Shown: piece by piece, positions 44,016 through 53,227 of the stretch
Layout of the letters: every line of letters starts with the position of its first letter
Position numbering within the stretch: the stretch's first letter is position 1
Origin: Algoriphagus resistens
GTDB lineage: Bacteria; Bacteroidota; Bacteroidia; Cytophagales; Cyclobacteriaceae
DNA length: 64,000 nucleotides
Assembly (NCBI RefSeq): GCF_001442615.1
Contig: NZ_LMXN01000007.1
Span: forward strand, 186,001-250,000
Reading direction: 5' to 3'
The notes under the pieces: model-generated
Database searches by the model: none
Told to the model about the DNA's origin: nothing
Seen by the model: only the letters and a program-made list of their open reading frames with translations
Translations under genes and position numbers: made by a program

Positions 44016-45947
44016 TCAATCCTCCAAAAACTCCCACACACTCCTATATCCATTATTCTTCTCAAAATAGTGAAGCAGCTCATCAAAGAAAGTATGTTGA
44101 GCCAGTGTGCTGCTATCCCCTATAAGTATCAGTCTACGCTTTGCACGTGTGAGAGCAACATTCATTCGTCGCTCTTCTGCCAAGAAGCCAATTTCCCCTT
44201 TTTCGTTGGATCGTGTGAGAGAAATCATCATCAGATCCCGCTCTTGCCCTTGAAAGCCATCCACTGTATCTATAGTAATTTGACCTTTCACAGTATTTAA
44301 ACCTGAATATGCCTGTGAATCAAAAATTAAGGACCGCATCCTCCGGACTTGCGCTCCATAAGGCGCAATCAAACCAACGCTCCAATTATTACGAAGGAAA
44401 TCATCTACCCCAATTTTTTCCACAAGATCATTTAAGTATTTCGCTGCGAACAAAGCTTCCTCAGGGTTGAAGGTACTCAGGCTTTCCAGCTCCTGCTGAT
44501 CAGAATAGCCCGCTCCCGCTGTATCAATCCATTCTAAAACCACATTTTCTGCGGGGAAAACATGAGCTTTAGTGCTTTCATCAGCGATCAGTTTTCCTTC
44601 GTAAAACTGCTCATTTGAAAAGCCCATAATCGCTTCGGGCATCCGGTATTGTACTTGCAGCATTTGCGCCGCTTGTGGTCTTCTCGATATCACTTTCTCA
44701 AAAAGCGTCTCTGCCAATCCATCTTTTGCTGCTTGATAGGATTTGATGATTGGTGGAAGCTGAAAGTGATCTCCTGCAAACACGACTTTCTTAGCTTTCA
44801 AAATCGGAATCCATGTCGCTGCCTCTAATCCTTGCGCTGCTTCATCGATAAAGACCACATCAAATTCCATCCCTTTCAGAGTGTAAGACGACGCGCCGAC
44901 GAGTGTAGAAGCAAACACTTGAGTTCTTTGAAAAATATCGTACTGGATATATTCCTCCAACGATTTGGAAGCTTCCCGCAACCGGGAAACTTCTGCATAC
45001 ATCAACTTCCGCTGAGCCCTTTCCTCAGGGCCAAAATTCCTCTTGTATTGTTTAGCAAGCTTCAGGAATTGATCAGTTTCTCTGCGAAGCTTCTTCAAGT
45101 CCCGATAGCTAGTATGAAAAGCTGTTTTTGCATCCAACGTCTGATTAAGAATCTTTTCCTCCACACGGGCAGGATGCCCAAGACGTAACGTTTCTATTCC
45201 CCGGTCTATCAGTTTCTCTACCAGCAAATCCACCGCAGCATTACTAGGCGTACATACCAGAATGGATTCGCCGGCAATCACGGCATCTTGGATTGCCTCG
45301 ATCAGCGTGGTTGTTTTTCCTGTGCCGGGAGGCCCATGAACTACTGCCACATCTTTTGCATTTGCTATCAGCTCGCATGCTTGATTTTGTGAGAAATTGA
45401 GATTGGATTTGGGAGAAATTCGCTTTACAGAAAACTCAGAAGCTTTTTCACCTAACAGAATTTCTTTCAATTCTTCTACACGCTTGTTTTCTGAAGAAAT
45501 CACCCTTTTAAGCGCAAATTCCATTTCTCTGTAACTTGCCTCATCAAAAAGCAAGTCCACTCCAATCTTGCTTACTTCCATCCAGTTAGGAATCTCATCC
45601 ACTTGCAGGGTCACCGTCATGGAATTATTGCGTACAAAATTGATCACACCGTTTACGCGATACTCCGAGTTTTGACAACTGTCCTGGGTAGTAAAGAATG
45701 AAACTGATTTACCTGAACCAAAAGCCGAGGAATAATTAGAATCGCTTCTCTCCACTTCTATCAGTAAGCGCTCCCCCATTCCTACCTTACTTTTTTTCAC
45801 CTCAATAGGATACCAAGTGATTCCAGCCCTTTTTTTGTCAGCAATAGAGGAATTAAGAAATTTCTGTTTGTATTGTGCGAGGTCTTCTTGCCATTCAAGT
45901 TTCAAAAGTTTTAGCCCTTTCTTTAATTCCTCCGTGACTTTGTCCAT
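44016..45947 (-). CDS. IGHMBP2-like superfamily I helicase
   Basis: A 643-residue SF1B-type helicase (Upf1/IGHMBP2 group). The start at 45947 opens a conserved-looking N-terminus (MDKVTEELKKGLKLLKLEWQ); an ATG 12 codons upstream is possible. Motifs: Walker A HGPPGTGKTTTLIEA, motif Ib CTPSNAAVD, DEAAQGLEAA (motif II), AGDHFQLPP (III), VQYRMPEAI (IV), DTVDGFQGQERD (V) and NVALTRAKRRLI (VI). It should unwind DNA or RNA with ATP; the target is unknown. Monocistronic. Confidence 0.9.
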   Translation of the reverse strand: MDKVTEELKKGLKLLKLEWQEDLAQYKQKFLNSSIADKKRAGITWYPIEVKKSKVGMGERLLIEVERSDSNYSSAFGSGKSVSFFTTQDSCQNSEYRVNGVINFVRNNSMTVTLQVDEIPNWMEVSKIGVDLLFDEASYREMEFALKRVISSENKRVEELKEILLGEKASEFSVKRISPKSNLNFSQNQACELIANAKDVAVVHGPPGTGKTTTLIEAIQDAVIAGESILVCTPSNAAVDLLVEKLIDRGIETLRLGHPARVEEKILNQTLDAKTAFHTSYRDLKKLRRETDQFLKLAKQYKRNFGPEERAQRKLMYAEVSRLREASKSLEEYIQYDIFQRTQVFASTLVGASSYTLKGMEFDVVFIDEAAQGLEAATWIPILKAKKVVFAGDHFQLPPIIKSYQAAKDGLAETLFEKVISRRPQAAQMLQVQYRMPEAIMGFSNEQFYEGKLIADESTKAHVFPAENVVLEWIDTAGAGYSDQQELESLSTFNPEEALFAAKYLNDLVEKIGVDDFLRNNWSVGLIAPYGAQVRRMRSLIFDSQAYSGLNTVKGQITIDTVDGFQGQERDLMMISLTRSNEKGEIGFLAEERRMNVALTRAKRRLILIGDSSTLAQHTFFDELLHYFEKNNGYRSVWEFLED

Positions 45948-46010
45948 CAATCCGTATTTTAGCCCGAAACTAATGAAAACCATCCGTGTTTTTCATAACC
46001 AGCTATTTCT

Positions 46011-46616
46011 ATGAACTACTTAGCACATGCATACCTTTCATTTGGTCAAGACGAAGTGCTCGTTGGTAATTTCATCGGGGACTTTGTGAAAGGAAAAATG
46101 ATGAACACCTTCCCCCAGGAAGTTCAAAATGGCATAATGCTTCACAGGGAAATTGACCAATTTACCGATACACACCCACTGGTAAGAGCTGGACAGAGTT
46201 ACCTGAGACCGAAATTCGGACATTATTCTACAGTAATCACAGATATTTACTTCGATTACTATTTAGCCAATTATTGGGCAAAATTTTCTTATGTTCCCCT
46301 AGAGGTTTTTATTCAGAACACGTTTTCCACCCTTAAGCACTATCGGCAGCTTTTCCCCTATCGCTTTGAGACTATGTTTCAATGGATGGTCCAGGACAAT
46401 TGGCTTTTGAAATACCAGAAAATCGAGGGGATTCGAGAAACATTCACCGGGATGTCTCGACGAACTAAATTTGAATCCAAAATGGAAGTGGCGCACCTAG
46501 CCTTATTGGAAAAAGAGGTAGAATTTCAGACGATATTCTTCGCTTTTTTCGAGGATTTGGAGACTTTTGCACGTGAGAAATTATTAGAAATCCAAAATTC
46601 CAATGCTGGTCATTAA
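46011..46616 (+). CDS. Acyl carrier protein phosphodiesterase (AcpH-like)
   Basis: A 201-residue HD-like helical hydrolase of the ACP phosphodiesterase family, which removes phosphopantetheine from ACP. Signature at the start MNYLAHAYLSFGQDEVLVGN, then NFIGDFVKGKM, LHREIDQFTDTHPLV and FDYYLANYW. It overlaps the following gene by 14 bp, so they are translationally coupled. Confidence 0.88.
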   Translation: MNYLAHAYLSFGQDEVLVGNFIGDFVKGKMMNTFPQEVQNGIMLHREIDQFTDTHPLVRAGQSYLRPKFGHYSTVITDIYFDYYLANYWAKFSYVPLEVFIQNTFSTLKHYRQLFPYRFETMFQWMVQDNWLLKYQKIEGIRETFTGMSRRTKFESKMEVAHLALLEKEVEFQTIFFAFFEDLETFAREKLLEIQNSNAGH

Positions 46617-47061
46617 ACCTAAAGTATCCACTTATATTTCATTAAGCCTCGTGCTGCTCATTCTGATCTCTGGGTTGGTATATATTCTGAGAGATTTTGC
46701 CTACAAAGGAAGTTTTGGGATTTGGTTTTATTTGATAGCCTGTACCGTAATCACTCTCGTGATTTTGATGCTTTTGGTAAAAATGTTAGCGGGATACAGA
46801 TTTATAACAGCTGGCAGAGATCAAATCATCGTCAAATTGCCTTTGCGGGGGTACAGCAAAATTTATCCTGTTTCTCAAGTTCTTGCCTGGGAAGAAGAAG
46901 TCGTGATGGCTAACAAAAAGGAATTCCGTCAGGTTACAATTGCTTTTTCGGACAAGCAATCCATTTCTGTTTCCAATCATGAGCATGAAGCTTATAAAGA
47001 CCTTGTTGCCTATTTATCGAAAAAAGCAGGAAAACAAAAGGTGAAAAGTAAAAAAGCCTGA
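46603..47061 (+). CDS. Two-span membrane protein, possible PH-like domain
   Basis: A 152-residue protein with two membrane spans (about 10-30 and 40-62) and a C-terminal soluble part that looks like a small beta-barrel (QIIVKLPLRGYSKIYPVSQV, TIAFSDKQSISVS). This shape fits bacterial PH-like proteins but no family is assigned firmly. It is coupled to the AcpH-like gene. The last residues are Lys-rich. Confidence 0.55.
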   Translation: MLVIKPKVSTYISLSLVLLILISGLVYILRDFAYKGSFGIWFYLIACTVITLVILMLLVKMLAGYRFITAGRDQIIVKLPLRGYSKIYPVSQVLAWEEEVVMANKKEFRQVTIAFSDKQSISVSNHEHEAYKDLVAYLSKKAGKQKVKSKKA

Positions 47062-47077
47062 GATAGATCCCAGGCTT
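47049..47077 (-). terminator. Terminator for the pyrophosphatase gene
   Basis: AAGCCTG and CAGGCTT pair around a 10-nt loop; the minus strand ends in a T-run. It overlaps the last codons of the plus-strand gene 46603-47061, so the two convergent genes share it. Confidence 0.8.
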
Positions 47078-47082
47078 CCATT

Positions 47083-47622
47083 CTATTTTCTAGTTCGGAA
47101 ATTCGCATCGTAAAGATCAACACTTTCCTGTATGATTCGCTTCGCATCCTCCTTACCAAGGAAATCTTCCACTTTCACTTCTTTATTTTCGAGCTTTTTG
47201 TAGTCCTCAAAGAATCTGTGCACTTCCTTCATTAAGTGGGGAGGAAGATCATCGATATCATTGATGTAGTTTACAGATTGGTCACCTGCAGCCACGGCAA
47301 TGATCTTATCATCTGCTTCACCGCCATCGATCATACGCATCACACCGATCACTTTGGCTTCTACCAAACACATCGAAGGAATATCAATTTGAGAAATAAT
47401 GAGAATATCCAATGGGTCATGATCTTCACAGAAAGTCTGTGGAATAAATCCATAATTTGCTGGATAATGCACCGCAGAAAAGAGCACGCGGTCTAGCATC
47501 AGCATTCCGGTCTTCTTATCCAACTCGTACTTTCCTTTACTACCCTTAGGTATTTCAATTACACCTGTTACGAATTCAGGGGCATTTTTCCCAATGTTGA
47601 CGTCATGCCAGGGATTAATCAT
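47083..47622 (-). CDS. ppa: Inorganic pyrophosphatase
   Basis: A 179-residue family I soluble pyrophosphatase that hydrolyses PPi to two phosphates. The metal-binding signature is in [20 protein letters not shown] with DPLDILI Asps, followed by [10 protein letters not shown]. Length is standard. It is read toward the convergent membrane-protein gene. Confidence 0.95.
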   Translation of the reverse strand: MINPWHDVNIGKNAPEFVTGVIEIPKGSKGKYELDKKTGMLMLDRVLFSAVHYPANYGFIPQTFCEDHDPLDILIISQIDIPSMCLVEAKVIGVMRMIDGGEADDKIIAVAAGDQSVNYINDIDDLPPHLMKEVHRFFEDYKKLENKEVKVEDFLGKEDAKRIIQESVDLYDANFRTRK

Positions 47623-47712
47623 AATATCTTGAATTAGTTAATAAAAAGTGAAGCTTTTCGCAAAGCCCGTGCAAAGATACAGTTTAGCATGAAAATGCCC
47701 AGAAACCACTCA

Positions 47713-48798
47713 CTATTTCATGTTTGGCAAAGTGACTTTAAAGATAGTACTTTCTCCAAATACTGATTTCAGATCAATTCTTCCGCCGATTTGCTCCACA
47801 GCTTCTTTTACCATGTAGAGCCCTAACCCGGTCCCAACATTTTTCTGTGTGGCCCGGCTAAACAAATTGAACACATCGGATAGATGCTTCTCCTCTATTC
47901 CTATTCCATTGTCTTCAATGGAAATAGTCGCCTCCGATTCTCCTACATCAATTCTCAGGCTTATACTTTTGTCCCTATGCTCTGCTCTCTGAAATTGGAC
48001 CGCATTACTGAAAAGGTTGTTGATGATTACTCGGATTTTAGAGTCATCAGAATAAAACTTACTCTCTTGATTAATCTCAATAGCCACCTTAACATGGCCT
48101 ATGTCAATTTTTTTCTTGTATACATCCAATTGCTGAGTGACTACGTCCTTGAAGTCTATCCCAACTATTTTATTGTCAATTTTTGTGGACCTGTAAAAAT
48201 CCAGCATTTTATAAATAAAGTCATCCAACTTACCCGTAGCTGTATCTATCATTTCAAAATACTCTATCGCATTAGAATCTTTGAGTTCCATTTTGGCCAA
48301 TTTGGACACCCCTGAAATACTCATCAATGGCCCTCTTAATTCATGTGATAAGCTGTAAACAAATTGATTCATCTCTGAATGAAGCTTTTTGAGCTTTTCG
48401 TTCTTATCCTTCAGTTCTCGCCGCATAAAGTATATATCAGCAGCATTCTTAATTGAATTTTTGATCTGCTCAATATTCCAAGGTTTATCGATAAACCGGT
48501 AAACTTCACCTTTATTAATGGCATCTATCACGGATGCTATATCTGAATAACCAGTAAGCAATATCCGGATAGGATCAGGACTGAACTTCATAAGCTCTTC
48601 AAAAAATTCCGTACCAGTCATTCCCGGCATCCTTTGGTCAGCTATTACTACATGAACCTCTTCCTCTTTGGCAATCCTCAACCCTTCTTCAGCATCTATG
48701 GCTGTAAAAATTTTAAAGTCCTTTCTTAAAGTAGCTCTGAAAGACCTTAGATTATTGTCTTCATCGTCTATATAGAGGACATGAATTTTATCATTCAT
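47713..48798 (-). CDS. REC-histidine kinase (response regulator fused to a kinase)
   Basis: A 361-residue cytoplasmic protein with an N-terminal REC domain (1-125; phosphoacceptor Asp54 in VIADQRMPG) and a C-terminal kinase (HisKA with SLSHELRGP, HATPase with NNLFSNAVQF, DNGIGIE, GTGLGLYMV). There is no membrane span and no DNA-binding domain. It is the last gene of the four-gene E1-like operon and overlaps the 7TM kinase gene by 8 bp. Its REC domain closely resembles that of the lone REC protein at 53228-53701 (shared DQRMP, DPIRILLTGY, DxxxVIDxINKG, KPW). A phosphate relay from the 7TM kinase to this protein is plausible. Confidence 0.88.
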   Translation of the reverse strand: MNDKIHVLYIDDEDNNLRSFRATLRKDFKIFTAIDAEEGLRIAKEEEVHVVIADQRMPGMTGTEFFEELMKFSPDPIRILLTGYSDIASVIDAINKGEVYRFIDKPWNIEQIKNSIKNAADIYFMRRELKDKNEKLKKLHSEMNQFVYSLSHELRGPLMSISGVSKLAKMELKDSNAIEYFEMIDTATGKLDDFIYKMLDFYRSTKIDNKIVGIDFKDVVTQQLDVYKKKIDIGHVKVAIEINQESKFYSDDSKIRVIINNLFSNAVQFQRAEHRDKSISLRIDVGESEATISIEDNGIGIEEKHLSDVFNLFSRATQKNVGTGLGLYMVKEAVEQIGGRIDLKSVFGESTIFKVTLPNMK

Positions 48799-50911
48799 AG
48801 CGTTGAGTACTTTGATGTACCGGAAGGGTTATTTTAAATGTGGTTCCCTGGCCCTCTTCCGTGATTACCTCCAGCGTTCCTTTGTGATTTTCAATAATAG
48901 AATAAACTATTGAAAGCCCCAAACCTGTTCCTTTTCCTACAGCTTTTGTAGTAAAGAAAGGTTCAAAAACCCTCTGTTTCACATGCTCTGGCATACCAGG
49001 TCCATTATCTATAATTTCAATGGTGACCATATCTCCCAATGATCTGGTCCTAAGCTCTATTTTGGGATCCACAATAGAATCAATATGCTCAGCCAATGCC
49101 TGCACAGCATTATTAATGATATTCATCAATACCTGATTGATCTTGCCAGCCAGACATTCCACCAGAGGCAGCTCCCCGAAATCTCTGATGATTCTGATTT
49201 TACCTGGGATCGAGCTATTTAGGAGAATAATTGTACTGTTAATCCCATCGTGAAGATCTACTTTTTTTACATCCTGTTCATCTACACGGGAGAATATTCT
49301 TAGTCCTTTTACAATTTCAACAGTACGCTTTGCTCCATCATCCATTCCTTTCAGGAGTTGCTCTACTTCTTCCAGCACGTAATCCAATTCCAGATCTTCT
49401 TCAAGGTTTTTTGCCTCTTCTCTAGAAGCTTCAGTAAATTCTTTCTCTCCAGTTCGCCTATAGAATTCAACCACCTCCATGATATCTTTAATATCTCTTT
49501 TCAAAGGAATGATATTAGAGCTCACAAAATTGATAGGGTTATTTATTTCATGGGCAATCCCGGCAGTCAGCTGGCCCAAGGAGGCCATTTTTTCCTGATT
49601 AACAAGCTGGCTCTGTGTATTCTGAAGATTCCTCAATGCTTGCTCAAGCTCATCGGTTCTAATCCTGACCTTCTCTTCAAGCATGGTATTCTGCTGTTTG
49701 ATCAATTCTTCATTTTCATGTAAAATCCGAAGTTTCTCAATTTGTTCATCCTCCTTTTCCTTTTTCAAAATATTGATTCGATCGGCCAAGGCAAGCGAAA
49801 GTAAAATCGCTTCAAGGGCGGTTCCCAGCAACATGGGTAAATTGGAAAAAGAACCGAAGTTAATTAGTCCCTGGTTCTGAAAAACAAAGAATAAAAGCCC
49901 AAAAAGGAAAAATCCCCATGCTGCTAAAAAATAAAATGCCGGACGGTACCCTTTTCTTGTCATCATTATTCCACTGCTCATGAAAAACACCACTACCAGG
50001 AGTGCCCCAATATCGGTAAATGAATAACTCAATGACACAAGACCAAACACTCTTCCTATTGCACCTAGCGAATAAACTATCAAAATGAGTGTTAGCCCTT
50101 TATTAATTAATGGAAGATATTTCTTAGTCTGCAGGAATTTCCTTAAAAACAGCACCCCAAATATCCCAGACAAGGATGAGAATACTATAATGCTGTGTTC
50201 ATACCAAATTGGATTTTGAAAAAAAATCAAGAAATAACTATAGCCTAAGAGCGTAAGTTGAATGGCTGAAATAAAAAGAATGTAAAGGCAATAGAAGAAG
50301 TAGACTCTATCCTTAACAGAGAAGAATAAAAATAGATTATACAAAAATAAGGCAATCATGACCCCGACATAAACACTAACCAACGAAATAGTTTTTGTGT
50401 ACTTATGATAAAATTCTTCTTCTGAGTCAATTGCCACCGAAAAATTAACCGGCTCAGTAGAGAATATTTTTAAATAATAAGTGTCACCCTTTTTTATTTC
50501 TACTTTAAAAATAGGATAGGGATATGTAAATGGATTTGACTTGCCAAGATGATCCAGATAAACTCTCTTGCTCTGCTCTATTGCCTCGCCATCTTCACTT
50601 TTATATAACTGTACGATACGGAAAGTGGGATTTCTGACCTCAATGATAGATTCTCCTTTGTTTTCCTCAAAACGTGCCAGATCAAGTTTTGCCCAGATTG
50701 TATCCGAGGTAAAGCCCAGCGAAAAATTTTCATTGTCCTCAGAAAAATCAACAGGCAAAAACTCTCCTTTTTCTTTCTTGAAAAAATCTATACCCTTGAC
50801 TTTATCATCCTCGCTAAATAAATCAGACCGGAGTACAACAAAAGATAATAAAACAAATGACACTAACGCTAATACGCCCCAATACAAACTTCTTTTAGTG
50901 CCTCTCTTCAT
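48791..50911 (-). CDS. 7TM-DISM sensor histidine kinase
   Basis: A 706-residue membrane kinase. Order: N-terminal span (about 10-28); a periplasmic 7TMR-DISMED2-like beta domain (about 40-170, with DTIWAKLDL and YPIFKVEIKKGDTYYLKI); seven spans (about 175-385); a coiled coil (about 388-440); HisKA (LTAGIAHEINNPINF); HATPase (NIINNAVQALAEH, DNGPGMP, GKGTGLGLSIVYSI). DISMED2 domains are predicted carbohydrate- or ligand-binding sensors. Third gene of the operon, with a 4-bp ATGA overlap with the GNAT-like gene. No DNA-binding output is encoded here. Confidence 0.92.
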   Translation of the reverse strand: MKRGTKRSLYWGVLALVSFVLLSFVVLRSDLFSEDDKVKGIDFFKKEKGEFLPVDFSEDNENFSLGFTSDTIWAKLDLARFEENKGESIIEVRNPTFRIVQLYKSEDGEAIEQSKRVYLDHLGKSNPFTYPYPIFKVEIKKGDTYYLKIFSTEPVNFSVAIDSEEEFYHKYTKTISLVSVYVGVMIALFLYNLFLFFSVKDRVYFFYCLYILFISAIQLTLLGYSYFLIFFQNPIWYEHSIIVFSSLSGIFGVLFLRKFLQTKKYLPLINKGLTLILIVYSLGAIGRVFGLVSLSYSFTDIGALLVVVFFMSSGIMMTRKGYRPAFYFLAAWGFFLFGLLFFVFQNQGLINFGSFSNLPMLLGTALEAILLSLALADRINILKKEKEDEQIEKLRILHENEELIKQQNTMLEEKVRIRTDELEQALRNLQNTQSQLVNQEKMASLGQLTAGIAHEINNPINFVSSNIIPLKRDIKDIMEVVEFYRRTGEKEFTEASREEAKNLEEDLELDYVLEEVEQLLKGMDDGAKRTVEIVKGLRIFSRVDEQDVKKVDLHDGINSTIILLNSSIPGKIRIIRDFGELPLVECLAGKINQVLMNIINNAVQALAEHIDSIVDPKIELRTRSLGDMVTIEIIDNGPGMPEHVKQRVFEPFFTTKAVGKGTGLGLSIVYSIIENHKGTLEVITEEGQGTTFKITLPVHQSTQRYE

Positions 50912-51615
50912 ATTAAGGTAAGGTCATTAATGTTTAAGTCGAAGTGAATTTCCAGCAGCCCCTTAGGGCTTTCATCCAGTAATATCTGTTTTGGATTATT
51001 CCTGAGATTATCAATGTAATCCTTCTCTACAGGAATAGAATGAGGTAAATTTGTAACATCCTGTATTTCCATTATAGTAGCCACCAATCCCTCTTTGGGG
51101 TATAAAAAAGAGCCATTATCTCCAAGTGAGTGAATTATTTCGAAGCCAACAGATTGTGAATTTTTAACAGTGTAGGGAGAGCAAAATGCCATTAAGCTCT
51201 TTAATTTTAAAAATGAGGTAATTGCCACGCCTATTCTAATAAGGTAGATGCTCCCCAGTCCATAACCGGAAACTTCTCTCGAGTTCCACAGTCCGCAATA
51301 CTCCGCTACCTCAAGATCTGTGTATTTTTTCATATAATCGACAATCCTGACATCTTTCTCTAGAATAGCTCCTTCCAAGGGAAGAGGAAAATTACTTCCC
51401 CGAAGTTGGATTCTCCCCCCTCCCAAAATCCTGTTTTGCCCATCCATAGATTCTACTAAAAGGAGGTATACATTGGGATTGTTCACCCAAGAGCGATCCG
51501 CCGAGGTTACTTTAGTCACGCCATAAGATTCTAAAACATTAAAGTGGCCTGCAATATATTTCTCGGTTTCTATCGGAGAAGAAACTGCCCTCACCACTCT
51601 AATTTTTACTTTCAT
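50908..51615 (-). CDS. GNAT-fold acyltransferase, autoinducer synthase-like layout
   Basis: A 235-residue protein that I assign to the GNAT fold on layout, not on a full motif match. The core shows strand VYLLLVES, then ILGGGRIQL (63-71), a catalytic-like EYCGLWNSREVSGYGLG (105-121) and a late strand-helix CSPYTVKNSQSVGFEII. In LuxI-type and long-chain N-acyl amino acid synthases a similar order occurs (RLLP strand, then E-x-S-R), and the match here is suggestive only. It overlaps the E1-like gene by 17 bp and the kinase gene by 4 bp. Alternative: another acyl-CoA N-acyltransferase. The substrate is unknown. Confidence 0.6.
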   Translation of the reverse strand: MKVKIRVVRAVSSPIETEKYIAGHFNVLESYGVTKVTSADRSWVNNPNVYLLLVESMDGQNRILGGGRIQLRGSNFPLPLEGAILEKDVRIVDYMKKYTDLEVAEYCGLWNSREVSGYGLGSIYLIRIGVAITSFLKLKSLMAFCSPYTVKNSQSVGFEIIHSLGDNGSFLYPKEGLVATIMEIQDVTNLPHSIPVEKDYIDNLRNNPKQILLDESPKGLLEIHFDLNINDLTLI

Positions 51616-52708
51616 GTTCAGCTATCAAGAGTTCATCTAAATCCACATACATTCGTCCAGAATATGAGGTCTGGGCACAAAGGATGTTTTTTGCAAAATA
51701 GGCAACCATAGCCCCCCCCATTACTACAGAGGAAGCTAATTGAGGCCAAGTAGTAATACTTTTACCCATTTCACCAATACTGAATTTCGCCCTTTCAGAC
51801 AGCTTTTCAAAATCTAGAATGGACATCAGCAATTGATTTCGGTTCTCATCCAGATTTTCGAGTAGTTGGCTTTCCTCTCCAAACTTAGATAGCATCCCAT
51901 GAAAAATGGGTCGGTCAGGTTCTAGATCAAAACGCTCCACATCTATCATCCCTCGGTCACTTGTATCCATTATCACTGGAATTTTTAGTTCTTTTGCTTT
52001 GACCCTACTTTTAATTTTCATCTCAAGGCTATCACATTCTTCTATCAACAGATCTAATTGCCCATCCCTGCGGAAAAAATCATCCATATTCCCTTCATGA
52101 ATACCTTCATTATAAAGTACTATGTTTAAATAAGGATCTATCTCGGCTATTTCTCTGGCAACCAAAATAGATTTTTTTATCCCGATATTATAAACTCCTG
52201 TACGGATCCTGTTAAGATTGCTGAGTTCTAATGTATCAAAATCAGCTAATCTAAGCTCTCCGCATCCTCTTTCCAGTGCCAGGGTCAATGCTACACTTTG
52301 ACCAACGGAAAGCCCAATTACACCGATTTTTTTAGTTTCCAGCGTTCGTTGCTCTTCATCAGTGATTTTGTGCTTATTTCTGATAGTCCGCACACTGACA
52401 AATTCATCCTTCGGGAGTAAATGAACCAAACAATTTCTCCATGGATAATACACCCAATTACCATATTTTTCAGGTGATTGACTTCCAAAAAAACCGATGA
52501 TGGCTTCACCAAGTTCATCGGCACTATATTTTCTATGTGGATTCCGAAGTTTTATCAAATCGCCTATCTGAGACTTAATTTCATCATGAATGCGGAGCGA
52601 TGAATCTTGTTGAAGCCTTTCTAGAATTCGGCCCGAGTCCCCATCTGAGGCATTAATAATCAATGGCTTATATTCTTCGTCAAAGGGTACGTCCATTTTT
52701 CTCGACAT
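51599..52708 (-). CDS. E1/ThiF-like adenylating enzyme with N-terminal extension
   Basis: A 369-residue protein. After an N-terminal region of about 125 residues of unknown fold comes an E1-like Rossmann domain: glycine loop KKIGVIGLSVGQSVALTLALE, then LADFDTLELSNLNRI, the Lys in NIGIKKS, and ECDSLEMK, which are the ATP-contact and catalytic Asp positions of ThiF/MoeB enzymes. No CxxC zinc pairs can be seen, and no cysteine stands in an obvious thioester position, so it may only adenylate a carboxylate. The start is placed at the ATG at 52708; a TTG one codon upstream and an ATG at 52696 are alternatives. It heads the operon. What it activates is not known. Confidence 0.75.
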   Translation of the reverse strand: MSRKMDVPFDEEYKPLIINASDGDSGRILERLQQDSSLRIHDEIKSQIGDLIKLRNPHRKYSADELGEAIIGFFGSQSPEKYGNWVYYPWRNCLVHLLPKDEFVSVRTIRNKHKITDEEQRTLETKKIGVIGLSVGQSVALTLALERGCGELRLADFDTLELSNLNRIRTGVYNIGIKKSILVAREIAEIDPYLNIVLYNEGIHEGNMDDFFRRDGQLDLLIEECDSLEMKIKSRVKAKELKIPVIMDTSDRGMIDVERFDLEPDRPIFHGMLSKFGEESQLLENLDENRNQLLMSILDFEKLSERAKFSIGEMGKSITTWPQLASSVVMGGAMVAYFAKNILCAQTSYSGRMYVDLDELLIAEHESKN

Positions 52709-52836
52709 CAAAATTTACTAGTTAGACTTTAATATTTAGAATGAAATCCTTTCACTAAAATGCGATAAATAGCTAAACAATTTATAAAAATAAATAGCTG
52801 AATTTTATTTTCGCTTAAAATAGCACGTTCCATACG

Positions 52837-52901
52837 GGTTCAGTTTGATTCACAGGGGGTGTCAGGATACAATTCGGAAGGTGATCTGAATCAAAAGGAA
52901 T
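52837..52901. repeat. Three imperfect ~22-bp tandem repeats upstream of the E1-like operon
   Basis: Units start at about 52837, 52858 and 52880, each opening with GG(T) and carrying a TCAG/TCTG-like core with AATC or GATTC, for example GGTGTCAGGATACAATTCGG and GGTGATCTGAATCAAAAGG. They lie in the 519-bp gap between the E1-like gene and the divergent REC gene. The spacing of two helical turns fits an operator array; they also resemble eroded terminal repeats of IS21-type elements. The rest of the gap (52709-52836, 52902-53227) is AT-rich without a recognisable gene. Confidence 0.5.
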
Positions 52902-53227
52902 CCCCCTTAATGGTATTTCATCTGGCAAGAATAGCAAAAAAAGACCTGATTTTAACATGAATCCAAAAAAACAAATCCTATCCGCTAATGAACTTTAAGC
53001 GATGAAAAATACTGCTATACCTGCTTTCTGATACAAATGTGAATCAAACAAATCTAGCAGAATCTTAGTTATTTAAAGAAGGAGTTATCATATTCTTCCA
53101 GTATTTTTTTTATATTTTCCATATTTCCAATAAAAAATTTGTAATAAAACTCTCAAAACCTGTGGAATTAAAAAAATGATCGAATATAGTTGTCGTTTTA
53201 CACGGTTTTTTTTAGATTTTTGTATTC

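Noticed and set aside
52729..52833. A 34-codon minus-strand frame between the repeats and the E1-like gene
   Set aside because: It is very AT-rich, without a ribosome-binding region or family resemblance.
52815..52958. A 47-codon minus-strand frame upstream of the E1-like gene, considered as a precursor peptide like the MccA peptide of microcin C
   Set aside because: Its second half is just a reading of the three 22-bp repeats, it does not end in Asn as MccA peptides do, and the composition is not peptide-like. A 13-codon plus-strand frame at 52957-52998 was rejected for the same lack of support.
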